Shown here piece by piece: positions 1 through 7,215 of a DNA stretch of 22,394 nt; the first letter of the stretch is position 1, and each line of letters begins with the position of its first letter. This DNA is from a virus. The DNA is taken from the IMG/VR virus record IMGVR_UViG_3300010885_032027, positions 1-22,394 of that record; one strand, 5' to 3'. The position numbers and the translations under genes were made by a program. The notes beneath the pieces are model-generated. The model was not told the origin of the DNA. It saw only the letters and a program-made list of their open reading frames with translations, and did not search any database.

Positions 1-1775
1 CTTTGGCGTTTGTTAAGCATGTTACTGTTGGTGACGTTTTGACTGCGAGCACGTATGTAGTCTACGTCTGCAGGTAAGTCGTAAGTGAATGATTGAACTA
101 CGCAAGGATGTTCGTTGAACTGAAATTCTCCCAGGCCTGTGAGATAAACCAAAGGTGGCGGTGTGCCACGTTCGGGATCTTGTCCATAGAACATTTTTGT
201 CACTGAACGGAAAAAGTGTATCACCGCCAACAGGTATTCGGCTTCCGCTGTGCTTTGTGCAGTAAACGGGCAACTCAGTGTGACCGGTTCAACTGCACTG
301 CCTTGATAGTAGTAACCTTTGTAGTTGCTGTGTGTGAGATCATAACTTGAGTACGTGGCTTTGTACGTTGTGGCAATTGTAGGTGTATACGGAAATATCA
401 CGCCACCTTGCGCTGCCAACGGCTGCAATATTCCAGAGCCTCCTTGAGCATTGTACAAATAAGTGGAGCCTGGCGCTAGTCTTAGTTTGACACGCCAATC
501 AGCGTTGTTGGGATTTCTACGCTGGTTGGCAATGGTGTTCTGTGCTCGTGCCTTGTCCAGTGTGCCTTGTTTGATAGCAGCATTGAGATTGTCACGTTCA
601 GCTTCTTCGTCGGGATTGGCCGCAAAGTTAGGATTAGCAGTTTCGTTACCTATATTTGTATTAGGGTCAGATGCCAATGCCTGTGCATTTTGATTTCGTA
701 ACAGCTCAGCCTGACTTGGCCCATCGCTGCCTACATTTGTATTGGGATCTGATGCCAATGCCTGTGCATTTTGATTTCGTAACAGCTCGGCCTGACTTGG
801 AACTTCACCACCTACATTTGTATTGGGATCTGAATTAGGGTCTACTGCTGGTTCTGGTGCAAATGCGCGGCCTTCTTGTGCGGCCAAGGCCGCTGCCTGT
901 GCATCTTCTGTGGCTTGCAGTGCTTCATCTCCAACTGCACCCGGAGCTGTTGTTACATTGGCAGCGCCAACTGCGACTCCTATCTCTTGTTCTGTTTGTC
1001 GATTTATAACAGGGTCAGATCCGCCAGGCGATGCTACAGCAGTATCTGCTGAGGTAGTTCCTGAGGTGGTAGTTGTGGTTGTGGTTGTGGTGTTGGGTAC
1101 TGTGGTAACTGTGGGTGTGCCGGGTGTTTTAGCATTATTTTGTTCATTTCTAAGTGCGGCACGTTCGTCAGTAAGCTGTTTGAATTTGGCGTCCTGGGCT
1201 GCTTGTTCTGCATCTGACAATAGCGGAAGACCTTGTTTTTCTCTGAAAAAGTTACTGGGATTGTCTTTGACAAATTGGTTAATTTCAGCTTGTTTTTCAG
1301 CAATTTTTGGTTGTATTGCCTCACTGGCTGCATTGGGAGTTCTGAGGCCAGAAGTAATTGTAGTGGACCCACCACCACTCACAGTTTCTGTACTGGTGGT
1401 GGTATAGTTGATTGGGGTTACTTTATTTGGCGGATTTTTGGCTTCTACCTGATAATCAACTTGTTCAAAGTTTGATTCACTTTGAAGTCCTCGATCAAAT
1501 CTGTCAGATTCTGCCTGATCGGCAGCACTTGGTCTATCATAATCACGACCGGCAACTTTCTGGGATCCTTCTACAGGAGCGCCCATGGTGCCAGGATTGG
1601 GATTCGTTCCCCCAGGAGGATCAGGAAGATTTTTTCCAGTGATTACATAAGTTCCATCTCTAATTTGATCGCGGGATATTCCTGCTTGGGCAGCAGCGTC
1701 ACCCGCACTCATTTGTTGACGAAGTTGATTGAATAGTGCTGCCTTTTTTGGATCGTAACCTGGGGTAGTTGCCAT
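1..1775 (-). CDS. Virion structural protein (tail/baseplate type), C-terminus beyond window
   Basis: The frame is open on the minus strand from an ATG at 1775 to the left window edge, giving at least 591 residues. AGGA lies seven bases before the ATG. Residues 1 to about 420 are polar, low in complexity and probably disordered: they hold a nine-threonine run (residues 229-237) and a 27-residue tandem repeat (about 315-375). From residue 426 the sequence becomes a folded domain starting DWRVKLRLAPGS, followed by segments such as VIFPYTPTIATTY and LLAVIHFFRSVTKMFYGQD. From memory this domain matches a virion structural protein common in aquatic T4-like phages; its exact place in the tail or baseplate is not known to me. 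It is divergent from gp55 and carries a late-type promoter motif. The reading is firm as a gene, moderate as to role. Confidence 0.85.
   Translation of the reverse strand, partial: MATTPGYDPKKAALFNQLRQQMSAGDAAAQAGISRDQIRDGTYVITGKNLPDPPGGTNPNPGTMGAPVEGSQKVAGRDYDRPSAADQAESDRFDRGLQSESNFEQVDYQVEAKNPPNKVTPINYTTTSTETVSGGGSTTITSGLRTPNAASEAIQPKIAEKQAEINQFVKDNPSNFFREKQGLPLLSDAEQAAQDAKFKQLTDERAALRNEQNNAKTPGTPTVTTVPNTTTTTTTTTSGTTSADTAVASPGGSDPVINRQTEQEIGVAVGAANVTTAPGAVGDEALQATEDAQAAALAAQEGRAFAPEPAVDPNSDPNTNVGGEVPSQAELLRNQNAQALASDPNTNVGSDGPSQAELLRNQNAQALASDPNTNIGNETANPNFAANPDEEAERDNLNAAIKQGTLDKARAQNTIANQRRNPNNADWRVKLRLAPGSTYLYNAQGGSGILQPLAAQGGVIFPYTPTIATTYKATYSSYDLTHSNYKGYYYQGSAVEPVTLSCPFTAQSTAEAEYLLAVIHFFRSVTKMFYGQDPERGTPPPLVYLTGLGEFQFNEHPCVVQSFTYDLPADVDYIRARSQNVTNSNMLNKRQ
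649..832. repeat. 81-bp in-frame tandem repeat in the structural gene
   Basis: About 2.3 copies of an 81-bp unit lie inside the minus-strand structural gene. GATGCCAATGCCTGTG recurs at 670 and 751, and the CTACATTTGTATT segment recurs a third time near 811. The encoded 27-residue unit runs from SDPNTN to QNAQALA. Copies are nearly identical at DNA level, which suggests a recent duplication that keeps the frame. Confidence 0.9.
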
Positions 1776-1792
1776 ATCTTTTTCCTATACAA

Positions 1793-1800
1793 TATTTATC
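1793..1800 (-). promoter_or_regulatory. Late-promoter-like motif GATAAATA
   Basis: Read on the minus strand, this octamer matches seven of eight bases of the T4 late promoter TATAAATA. It sits 17 bases before the ATG of the structural gene at 1775, so transcripts would have a very short leader that still includes the AGGA ribosome binding site. The assignment rests on motif and position only. Confidence 0.5.
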
Positions 1801-1832
1801 GCGTAAATAAACTGGCCACATAATGATAAAGG

Positions 1833-1860
1833 TTGACAACGCAGTAAAAAGTGTTATAAT
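1833..1860 (+). promoter_or_regulatory. Consensus sigma-70 promoter for the gp55 operon
   Basis: TTGACA at 1833-1838 and TATAAT at 1855-1860 are both perfect, separated by 16 bases. The promoter is followed by a short leader, a GAGGAG ribosome binding site at 1872-1877 and the GTG start of gp55 at 1887. It would be read by the host RNA polymerase before late expression and probably feeds the whole gene run to about 12910, in which gaps are tiny or absent. Confidence 0.8.
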
Positions 1861-1886
1861 AAATACATTACGAGGAGACACTGCCT

Positions 1887-2852
1887 GTGGCAACATCTAA
1901 ACGAACGGCATCCACCCTGGATCCGTCAAAATCAATATCATCAACCCCCACTGCACCAAAAGTAAACTATCTCAACAACAGAGACATTCTCAAAGAGATA
2001 CACGCCAGTAAAAACACCTACTGCTACTATAGGGATCCTACTGTAGACAGCCAATACGACATTATTTTGCCCAGTTTGGACCGGATTAACCAGCGTACCA
2101 TAGCCGAAGCCCGACGCAATCGCGCTGATCGACTCAAGCGCGAAGGCACCATTGTGGACCCTGTGAAGATTCCCAATACAGAACTAGTGTTCCGTATCAC
2201 GTGCTGGGATCATATCCCAATGGCAGAAAAAAAGATTCCAAAATCCGCACAAAAGAAGAAACAGAAAATTGAAGACCTGCTGGAGTTTGAAGACGAACCC
2301 ATTGACGATTCCCTGGACGACTTGCTGGATGACGTGGTGCTGAACCCGGTACGTCAGCGACTGAACTTTCCGCCATTTGAACACTGGCGTGTGGACGAAA
2401 ACAAAGAACGGTTCCGTGTGGGTCGTAGTCACTGGCGGGGCGATTTAGAAACAGGCCACTTCAGTAAAGACCACGGCGACATGACACGTAAATTGGCACA
2501 CATGTTTATGAAACTGTGCGAAAGATATGCTACCAGGAGTAATTGGCGTGGATACACCTACAACGAAGAAATGCGAGGACAGGCCTTGCTACAACTCAGT
2601 CAAATCGGACTCCAGTTCGATGAATCAAAATCGCAGAATCCTTTTGCGTATTATACTGCCGCTATCACTAACAGCTTTACTCGCATCCTTAATTTAGAAA
2701 AGAAAAGTCAGAACATCCGTGATGACATTTTAGAAATCAATGGACTGAGCCCTTCATGGACCAGACAAAATGCCGGAAAGGCCAGTATGGCCGCACTGAG
2801 TGGACCTGTTACCATTACCACTTACATTGTGGATAAACCTGTGGAAGAGTAA
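1887..2852 (+). CDS. 55: Late-transcription sigma factor gp55
   Basis: gp55 is the phage sigma factor that directs host RNA polymerase to late promoters of the TATAAATA kind. The diagnostic part is residues about 218-283, containing NEEMRGQALLQLSQIGLQF, NPFAYYTAAITNSF and LEKKSQNIRDDIL, which resembles sigma region 2 as seen in T4 gp55. The protein has 321 residues against 185 in T4; the N-terminal half, including a lysine- and acid-rich stretch at 115-150, resembles the long version I recall from aquatic T4-like phages, so it is probably not a new fusion. The start is GTG, chosen because GAGGAG lies nine bases upstream and the next ATG is far inside. It opens the operon behind a perfect sigma-70 promoter. 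The stop at 2850-2852 is two bases before the next start. Confidence 0.9.
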   Translation: MATSKRTASTLDPSKSISSTPTAPKVNYLNNRDILKEIHASKNTYCYYRDPTVDSQYDIILPSLDRINQRTIAEARRNRADRLKREGTIVDPVKIPNTELVFRITCWDHIPMAEKKIPKSAQKKKQKIEDLLEFEDEPIDDSLDDLLDDVVLNPVRQRLNFPPFEHWRVDENKERFRVGRSHWRGDLETGHFSKDHGDMTRKLAHMFMKLCERYATRSNWRGYTYNEEMRGQALLQLSQIGLQFDESKSQNPFAYYTAAITNSFTRILNLEKKSQNIRDDILEINGLSPSWTRQNAGKASMAALSGPVTITTYIVDKPVEE

Positions 2853-2854
2853 TT

Positions 2855-3781
2855 ATGAAAATCATTGTGTTAGGTAATACCAGTCAGGGATTCGCTGACT
2901 GGGTTCATGCAAATTTTATCAACGCCAAATTAGTGATTAATGACAATTACCAGAATGCTCTTGCCCACAGTGGAACATATTATACAGCATTGGGTGACTT
3001 AGAGTTTGCACAAATACGAACGTTAGCCGCTGATGCCGATAAAATAGTATGGTGCAACAATTTAACATGGGAATCAAAGGATAAAAATACACTTTCTGCT
3101 ACCATAAGATTATTGAACCACTTGTCTCACAAACATTCAATTGAAAATTTTACTGGTGATACTCCTGACATATTTGTGCCTAAAATTACTCGAGAACACC
3201 AAAAATCAACACTTTGGACTTTTGGGTGTAGTACCACCGCAGGAGTGGGGTTGATCAATCCATCACAAGAGTGTTACGGAAAACTTGCGGCTGATTATTT
3301 TGATATGCCATGGCAAAATGTTGCCAGGTCTGGAAGCTCAACCCATTGGAGTTTAACTAATTTAATTCATGCGCCGTTACGGCCAGATGACTTTGTTATT
3401 TGGGGTACTACCGGTGCTGAAAGAATTCGACGTGTAGTTGGTCCAGAGGTACAAGAAATGACATTATCAAGAGGAGACAAGGAATCTGTTGAGTTCTACA
3501 ACGACTACCAGATTAGTTTCAATCATCGAGATTTAATAAACATCGGTACTGCAATACTAAGAAATAAATGTAAATTTGTACTGGTTAGTTTGCTACAGAA
3601 CGGACCGATTTGGGATGAGCTTCTGATGCATTTTAGTAAATTTCCCGAATGGTGTGGAGAGTTTGATACACGTAAGTTAGATTTAGGCACGGACAAAATA
3701 CACATGGGCCCTTTGGCACACCAAGCTCTTGCAAAACAGATACGTGATCATGTATACTACATAAATGACTACTCTATTTAA
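2855..3781 (+). CDS. SGNH-hydrolase-like protein with intact catalytic residues
   Basis: The 308-residue product carries the pattern of an SGNH/GDSL hydrolase, a family of esterases and acyl-transfer enzymes acting on sugars and lipids. The first block is at residues 123-130 (FGCSTTAG, Ser126 as likely nucleophile), a second near 158-161 (ARSG), a third at 183-186 (WGTT, Gly184) and the final dyad is Asp280-x-x-His283 followed by GPLAHQALAKQI. The first 110 residues are a separate N-terminal region I do not recognise. No signal peptide or membrane segment is visible, so it should act in the cytoplasm. It lies between gp55 and gp47, two bases after the former and overlapping the latter by 17 bases. 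It has no counterpart in T4 that I know of. The substrate is unknown. Confidence 0.65.
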   Translation: MKIIVLGNTSQGFADWVHANFINAKLVINDNYQNALAHSGTYYTALGDLEFAQIRTLAADADKIVWCNNLTWESKDKNTLSATIRLLNHLSHKHSIENFTGDTPDIFVPKITREHQKSTLWTFGCSTTAGVGLINPSQECYGKLAADYFDMPWQNVARSGSSTHWSLTNLIHAPLRPDDFVIWGTTGAERIRRVVGPEVQEMTLSRGDKESVEFYNDYQISFNHRDLINIGTAILRNKCKFVLVSLLQNGPIWDELLMHFSKFPEWCGEFDTRKLDLGTDKIHMGPLAHQALAKQIRDHVYYINDYSI

Positions 3782-4781
3782 AAAAGCAGCCGTTTTTACG
3801 GACATTCACTTTGGCTTGAAAAGCAACAGCACTCAACACAACGAGGACTGCTTGAACTTTGTGAAATGGGCCACTGCCAAGGCCCTGGCAGAAGGTTGCG
3901 AAACCTGTTTGTTCCTAGGCGACTGGCACAACAATCGATCAAGCCTGAACATTGTCACACTCAACTACAGTTTGCAAGCATTGGAGCATATGAATGCTAA
4001 CTTTAATCGTGTGTTTTTTATTCCCGGCAATCATGACTTGTATTATCGCGACAAGCGTGATATTCAAAGCGTAGAGTGGGCAAGACATCTTCCAAATGTT
4101 ACTATATGTAACGATTGGTTTAGTGATGGTGACGTAGTTATTGCTCCCTGGCTGTGTGGTGATGACTACAAGCGTATCCCTAAATTAAAAGGTCAGTACA
4201 TGTTCGGGCACTTTGAACTGCCGGGTTACTTGATGAATGCCATGGTAGAAATGCCGGACCATGGAGAAGTACGCAGAGAAGACTTCACGAATTTTGAACA
4301 TGTGTTTACCGGACACTTCCATAAACGACAAACCAAAAAGAACATTACCTATATTGGCAATTGCTTTCCACACAACTATGCCGACGCTGGTGACGACGAA
4401 CGTGGCATGATGATTCTAGAGTGGGGTCAAGAGCCGGAGTTTCATGCATGGCCGGATCAACCAAGATATCGTGTGCTGGGTCTTAGCAATGTGATTGACA
4501 ATGCTGCCACTGTGCTGGCAAAAGACATGCATGTTCGTGTGCAGTTGGACATTGAGATCAGTTACGAAGAAGCCAACTTCATCAAAGAAACCTATATCAA
4601 AGACTACGGACTGAGAGAAATGGCTCTTATTCCAAACAAAAATTCTGGTGTTGACACTGACATGGCGCCAGGAGAAGTAAAGTTTGAATCAGTAGATCAA
4701 ATTGTCACAGATCAACTCACCAACATCGAGAGTGAGTTTTACGATAACAAACTGCTGTTGAAGATCTATCAAAATTTATGA
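3765..4781 (+). CDS. 47: Recombination endonuclease subunit gp47 (SbcD/Mre11-like)
   Basis: gp47 is the metallophosphoesterase subunit of the gp46/gp47 complex, which resects DNA ends for phage recombination-dependent replication. All metal-binding motifs are present: Asp13-x-His15 (TDIHFG), Gly-Asp53 (GDWHNN), Gly-Asn89-His90-Asp (GNHD) and the Gly-His184-Phe-His186 motif (GHFH). The length of 338 residues is normal for T4 gp47. The ATG at 3765 lies inside the end of the previous gene and has no clear Shine-Dalgarno, suggesting translational coupling. In T4 the genes 47 and 46 are near neighbours; here they are separated by three cargo genes (4778-7215). The stop overlaps the start of the radical SAM gene by four bases. 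Confidence 0.93.
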   Translation: MTTLFKKAAVFTDIHFGLKSNSTQHNEDCLNFVKWATAKALAEGCETCLFLGDWHNNRSSLNIVTLNYSLQALEHMNANFNRVFFIPGNHDLYYRDKRDIQSVEWARHLPNVTICNDWFSDGDVVIAPWLCGDDYKRIPKLKGQYMFGHFELPGYLMNAMVEMPDHGEVRREDFTNFEHVFTGHFHKRQTKKNITYIGNCFPHNYADAGDDERGMMILEWGQEPEFHAWPDQPRYRVLGLSNVIDNAATVLAKDMHVRVQLDIEISYEEANFIKETYIKDYGLREMALIPNKNSGVDTDMAPGEVKFESVDQIVTDQLTNIESEFYDNKLLLKIYQNL

Positions 4782-5611
4782 CTAACAAAATTAGGCGCCT
4801 TGATATAATGATTGCATATAGTTGCAATATTAGTTGTGCAGGGTGCATCAGCATCAGTGATATAAAACGATCTGGAATAGAACCATTTGACAACATATCT
4901 ACAGCAATTCACAAATGGAAATCTGTTGTTGTCCCTGATGTAGTTGTGGTGTTTGGAGGCGAGCCTTGTTTGCACCCGAGACTTCAGGATGTTTGTGCCC
5001 TTATTCGACAGGCGTGGCCAGAAGCAATCATACGATTGATTACTAATGGCTATTTACTTGACAATTTTGACTCGTCCAAGTGGTTTGATTTTGCGCCGTT
5101 TGAATTTCAGGTTAGCATTCATAGACAAGACCACGAACCGGCAATAAACAAAAAAATAAAAAATATCGTCCGACATCGGCACCCTTGGACTGTTTCAAAA
5201 CAAGGTGGTGCCAATCAGCATCGTCAGATTACCTGGAGACATAATAATTTTTCTATATACAAAAGTATATTCAGCGAATTTGTTGTGCCTTATAAAAAAA
5301 CACAAGATCAATACTTGCCCTGGCACAGTGATCCTGCTCAAGCACACAAAATATGCGGCAGTCCGGCCACACCTATTTTATACAAAGGATTACTGTACAA
5401 GTGTCCTCCTGTGGCCAACATACTGGATATCACTGGTGACAATTGGTTTGATTATCATGCAGTCGACGTACACGATGACATAAAAGAGTTTGTGCAAAAT
5501 ATAGGTTGCCCGGAATCAGTGTGCGGACAATGCCCGGATCAAACACAGGCTGTGGTAATAAATCATTTTGACAAGGAGAATGTCATTGTCCGACACAAGA
5601 ATATTAACTAG
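4778..5611 (+). CDS. Radical SAM protein with C-terminal cysteine cluster (SPASM-like)
   Basis: This 277-residue protein has the radical SAM signature Cys16-x3-Cys20-x2-Cys23, which binds the 4Fe-4S cluster that cleaves S-adenosylmethionine, and a GGEP motif at 60-63 typical of the SAM-binding barrel. The C-terminal part has five more cysteines (193, 209, 244, 249, 252) in the style of a SPASM or twitch domain that holds an auxiliary iron-sulfur cluster. Such enzymes modify peptides, proteins or sugars; no precursor peptide gene is visible nearby, so the substrate is unknown. It follows gp47 with an ATGA overlap and begins the AT-rich cargo block between gp47 and gp46. The family call is firm, the function open. 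Confidence 0.85.
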   Translation: MTNKIRRLDIMIAYSCNISCAGCISISDIKRSGIEPFDNISTAIHKWKSVVVPDVVVVFGGEPCLHPRLQDVCALIRQAWPEAIIRLITNGYLLDNFDSSKWFDFAPFEFQVSIHRQDHEPAINKKIKNIVRHRHPWTVSKQGGANQHRQITWRHNNFSIYKSIFSEFVVPYKKTQDQYLPWHSDPAQAHKICGSPATPILYKGLLYKCPPVANILDITGDNWFDYHAVDVHDDIKEFVQNIGCPESVCGQCPDQTQAVVINHFDKENVIVRHKNIN

Positions 5612-6326
5612 TGGTTGTGGAATAACTTTTAGCAATCAAAAACATAAAACATGGCCAAACATTTTACATCTAGCAGGCTGCACAGTCATTGATGTTGGCG
5701 GACCAGCGGTATCTAATCAATGGATTATCAACAAAACATTTTTAGGATTACAACAACACTCTGATGTAAAAACAGCAATAGTTCAACTGACCGGGTTGAA
5801 GAAATTAGACGTTGAAGTTGACTCAGAGAGAATCAATGTCTTGGTCAATCCTGATCCATTGCGTAACTTTGTTATAGATAAAAATTTACAAGTTAAGTCA
5901 GGGGATCAAATTGAAAACGCAGGCACATGGCCAAGCAGTGCTAGCACTCATCATGAATCAAAGAAACACTGGAATAAATGGCTATTCAGTCCTGCGTTAG
6001 AAAAAGAAGACTTGTATTGCAAACTTATGCTTCTGAATAGTTATTGCCAACAACATCACATTGGGTTACATGTGTATCAAGGGTATGATATACAATGGTC
6101 TGAACAGCAATTTTTAAATTTGCAAAAAATAATTAAAAATATAAATTCTAGTTGGTATAGTGAATATTTGATATCTTCCTATTATCAACAACACGACAAG
6201 CAAAATCAAAATTCTGTGCCATGTGTAGGTTATCAAATCGAGTTGGCTGAGATTGTTGGCAAAGAGTTATCATGCGATGTAGGAAAAAAATTAAAAAGAA
6301 TTAAATCAGCATATGTTAAAACTTGA
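5580..6326 (+). CDS. SGNH-like protein, probably lacking catalytic residues
   Basis: The product starts with a block I-like segment, SGCGITFSNQ, and later has IVQLTG (block III-like) and VGYQIELAEIVGKEL, which looks like the helix after the catalytic dyad in SGNH hydrolases. However the nucleophile position is Gly14 rather than Ser, and the segment before GYQ reads NSVPC instead of Asp-x-x-His. It may therefore be a non-catalytic relative of the gene at 2855. The frame is open from a TTG at 5568; I prefer the ATG at 5580 (248 residues), but AAGGAG at 5573-5578 is too close to it and would better suit the TTG at 5586. It overlaps the radical SAM gene and the following gene by a few bases. The fold assignment is tentative. 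Confidence 0.55.
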   Translation: MSLSDTRILTSGCGITFSNQKHKTWPNILHLAGCTVIDVGGPAVSNQWIINKTFLGLQQHSDVKTAIVQLTGLKKLDVEVDSERINVLVNPDPLRNFVIDKNLQVKSGDQIENAGTWPSSASTHHESKKHWNKWLFSPALEKEDLYCKLMLLNSYCQQHHIGLHVYQGYDIQWSEQQFLNLQKIIKNINSSWYSEYLISSYYQQHDKQNQNSVPCVGYQIELAEIVGKELSCDVGKKLKRIKSAYVKT

Positions 6327-7215
6327 TAAGACTTGTAAAAATCTTCTGTTGATTGACTATCCCAGTGGTGGATATGGATTCTACCTTGCTCGGTTAATCA
6401 ACAGTTTTGTGACAAATGTGGTACAAACTGCCGATTTGTTTGAGTTTGACCAACTTGGAACCAGTCATCTGTTGCCATTGGTTGCTGGTGATATTCATCA
6501 TGAACAGATTCGAAATCTATACAGTGTTGACAAGCGTTACCAACACGATATCGATCAACAAAAATATATCCTAATTCCTTATTGCCCCGGCATTCAGAAT
6601 GATACTACAACAAATCTTGAAATTACTTTTCCAAATGCAAAAATTGTAAGACTGTGCTATTATGACAATACATGGCCATTGGTTTTTCAAAATTGTATTG
6701 TAAAGGCAGCAGGCGGCAGCCTTGATACAGAAGTAAAATTTAATTCTGAAATATTTGGAAGTCAGGACAACTGGGCACGTCGAGAAAATTTTAGTTTGCT
6801 TTTTGAAAATCATCACTATAGAAATATGTGGAAAGAGTATGACCATGCTAGATTTTTAAACATTGATATATTTGAATTGCTAACCAATCCTTATTGTTGC
6901 CTTTCCAATGTAGCAAATTTTATCAATGGTTCCATTCACCATTTTGATAGTCTACTAGACAAACATCAGCAATTTCTAGATTCTAATCCAAATACAACAA
7001 CGCATTTAGAAATTTTACGCATTGTTGATTCTCTAAACATCAAACAAGACCTAATGCACATAGAACATCTGTGCCATCAAGCAGTAATAAATTTTTATAT
7101 TCAAACAAAATTTAATTTTGTCATTCCGGCAAATGATTATGCTAACTGGTTTACAAATACCAAAGAAATTGTTATAATGTTAAAGGACCACGGAGTAAAC
7201 ATTGATTCAAATTAA
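6313..7215 (+). CDS. Unknown protein, weakly sulfotransferase-like
   Basis: I do not recognise this 300-residue protein with certainty. The N-terminus, NLLLIDYPSGGYGFYLARLINSF, places a glycine-rich turn between a hydrophobic strand and a helix, as in the phosphosulfate-binding loop of sulfotransferases. A second strand-like segment, NAKIVRLCYYDNTW, could correspond to the later nucleotide-binding segment, and the helical C-terminal part is compatible with that fold. The key lysine of a classical PKSGTT loop is missing. It overlaps the preceding gene by 14 bases and the gp46 start lies inside its last codons. Its high A/T content matches the neighbouring cargo genes. A sulfotransferase role is inference; another P-loop-like or glycosyl-modifying function is possible. 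Confidence 0.35.
   Translation: MLKLDKTCKNLLLIDYPSGGYGFYLARLINSFVTNVVQTADLFEFDQLGTSHLLPLVAGDIHHEQIRNLYSVDKRYQHDIDQQKYILIPYCPGIQNDTTTNLEITFPNAKIVRLCYYDNTWPLVFQNCIVKAAGGSLDTEVKFNSEIFGSQDNWARRENFSLLFENHHYRNMWKEYDHARFLNIDIFELLTNPYCCLSNVANFINGSIHHFDSLLDKHQQFLDSNPNTTTHLEILRIVDSLNIKQDLMHIEHLCHQAVINFYIQTKFNFVIPANDYANWFTNTKEIVIMLKDHGVNIDSN
7150..7178 (+). promoter_or_regulatory. Internal sigma-70-like promoter before gp46
   Basis: TTTACA at 7150-7155 and TATAAT at 7173-7178 are separated by exactly 17 bases, giving eleven of twelve consensus positions. It lies inside the end of the previous coding frame, about 24 bases before the TTG start of gp46, with GGAG at 7192-7195 in between. AT-rich coding DNA can produce such matches by chance, but the spacing and position make it a good candidate for separate expression of gp46. 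Confidence 0.5.

Noticed and set aside
823-1407. Long plus-strand frame with a nine-valine run
   Set aside because: It is the antisense shadow of the minus-strand structural gene, whose Thr tract reads as Val; the minus frame is open for 591 codons, has a ribosome binding site and encodes a recognisable domain.
1887-2852. New fusion of gp55 with another protein
   Set aside because: The length of 321 against 185 residues in T4 suggested a fusion, but the long form fits the gp55 version I recall from aquatic T4-like phages.
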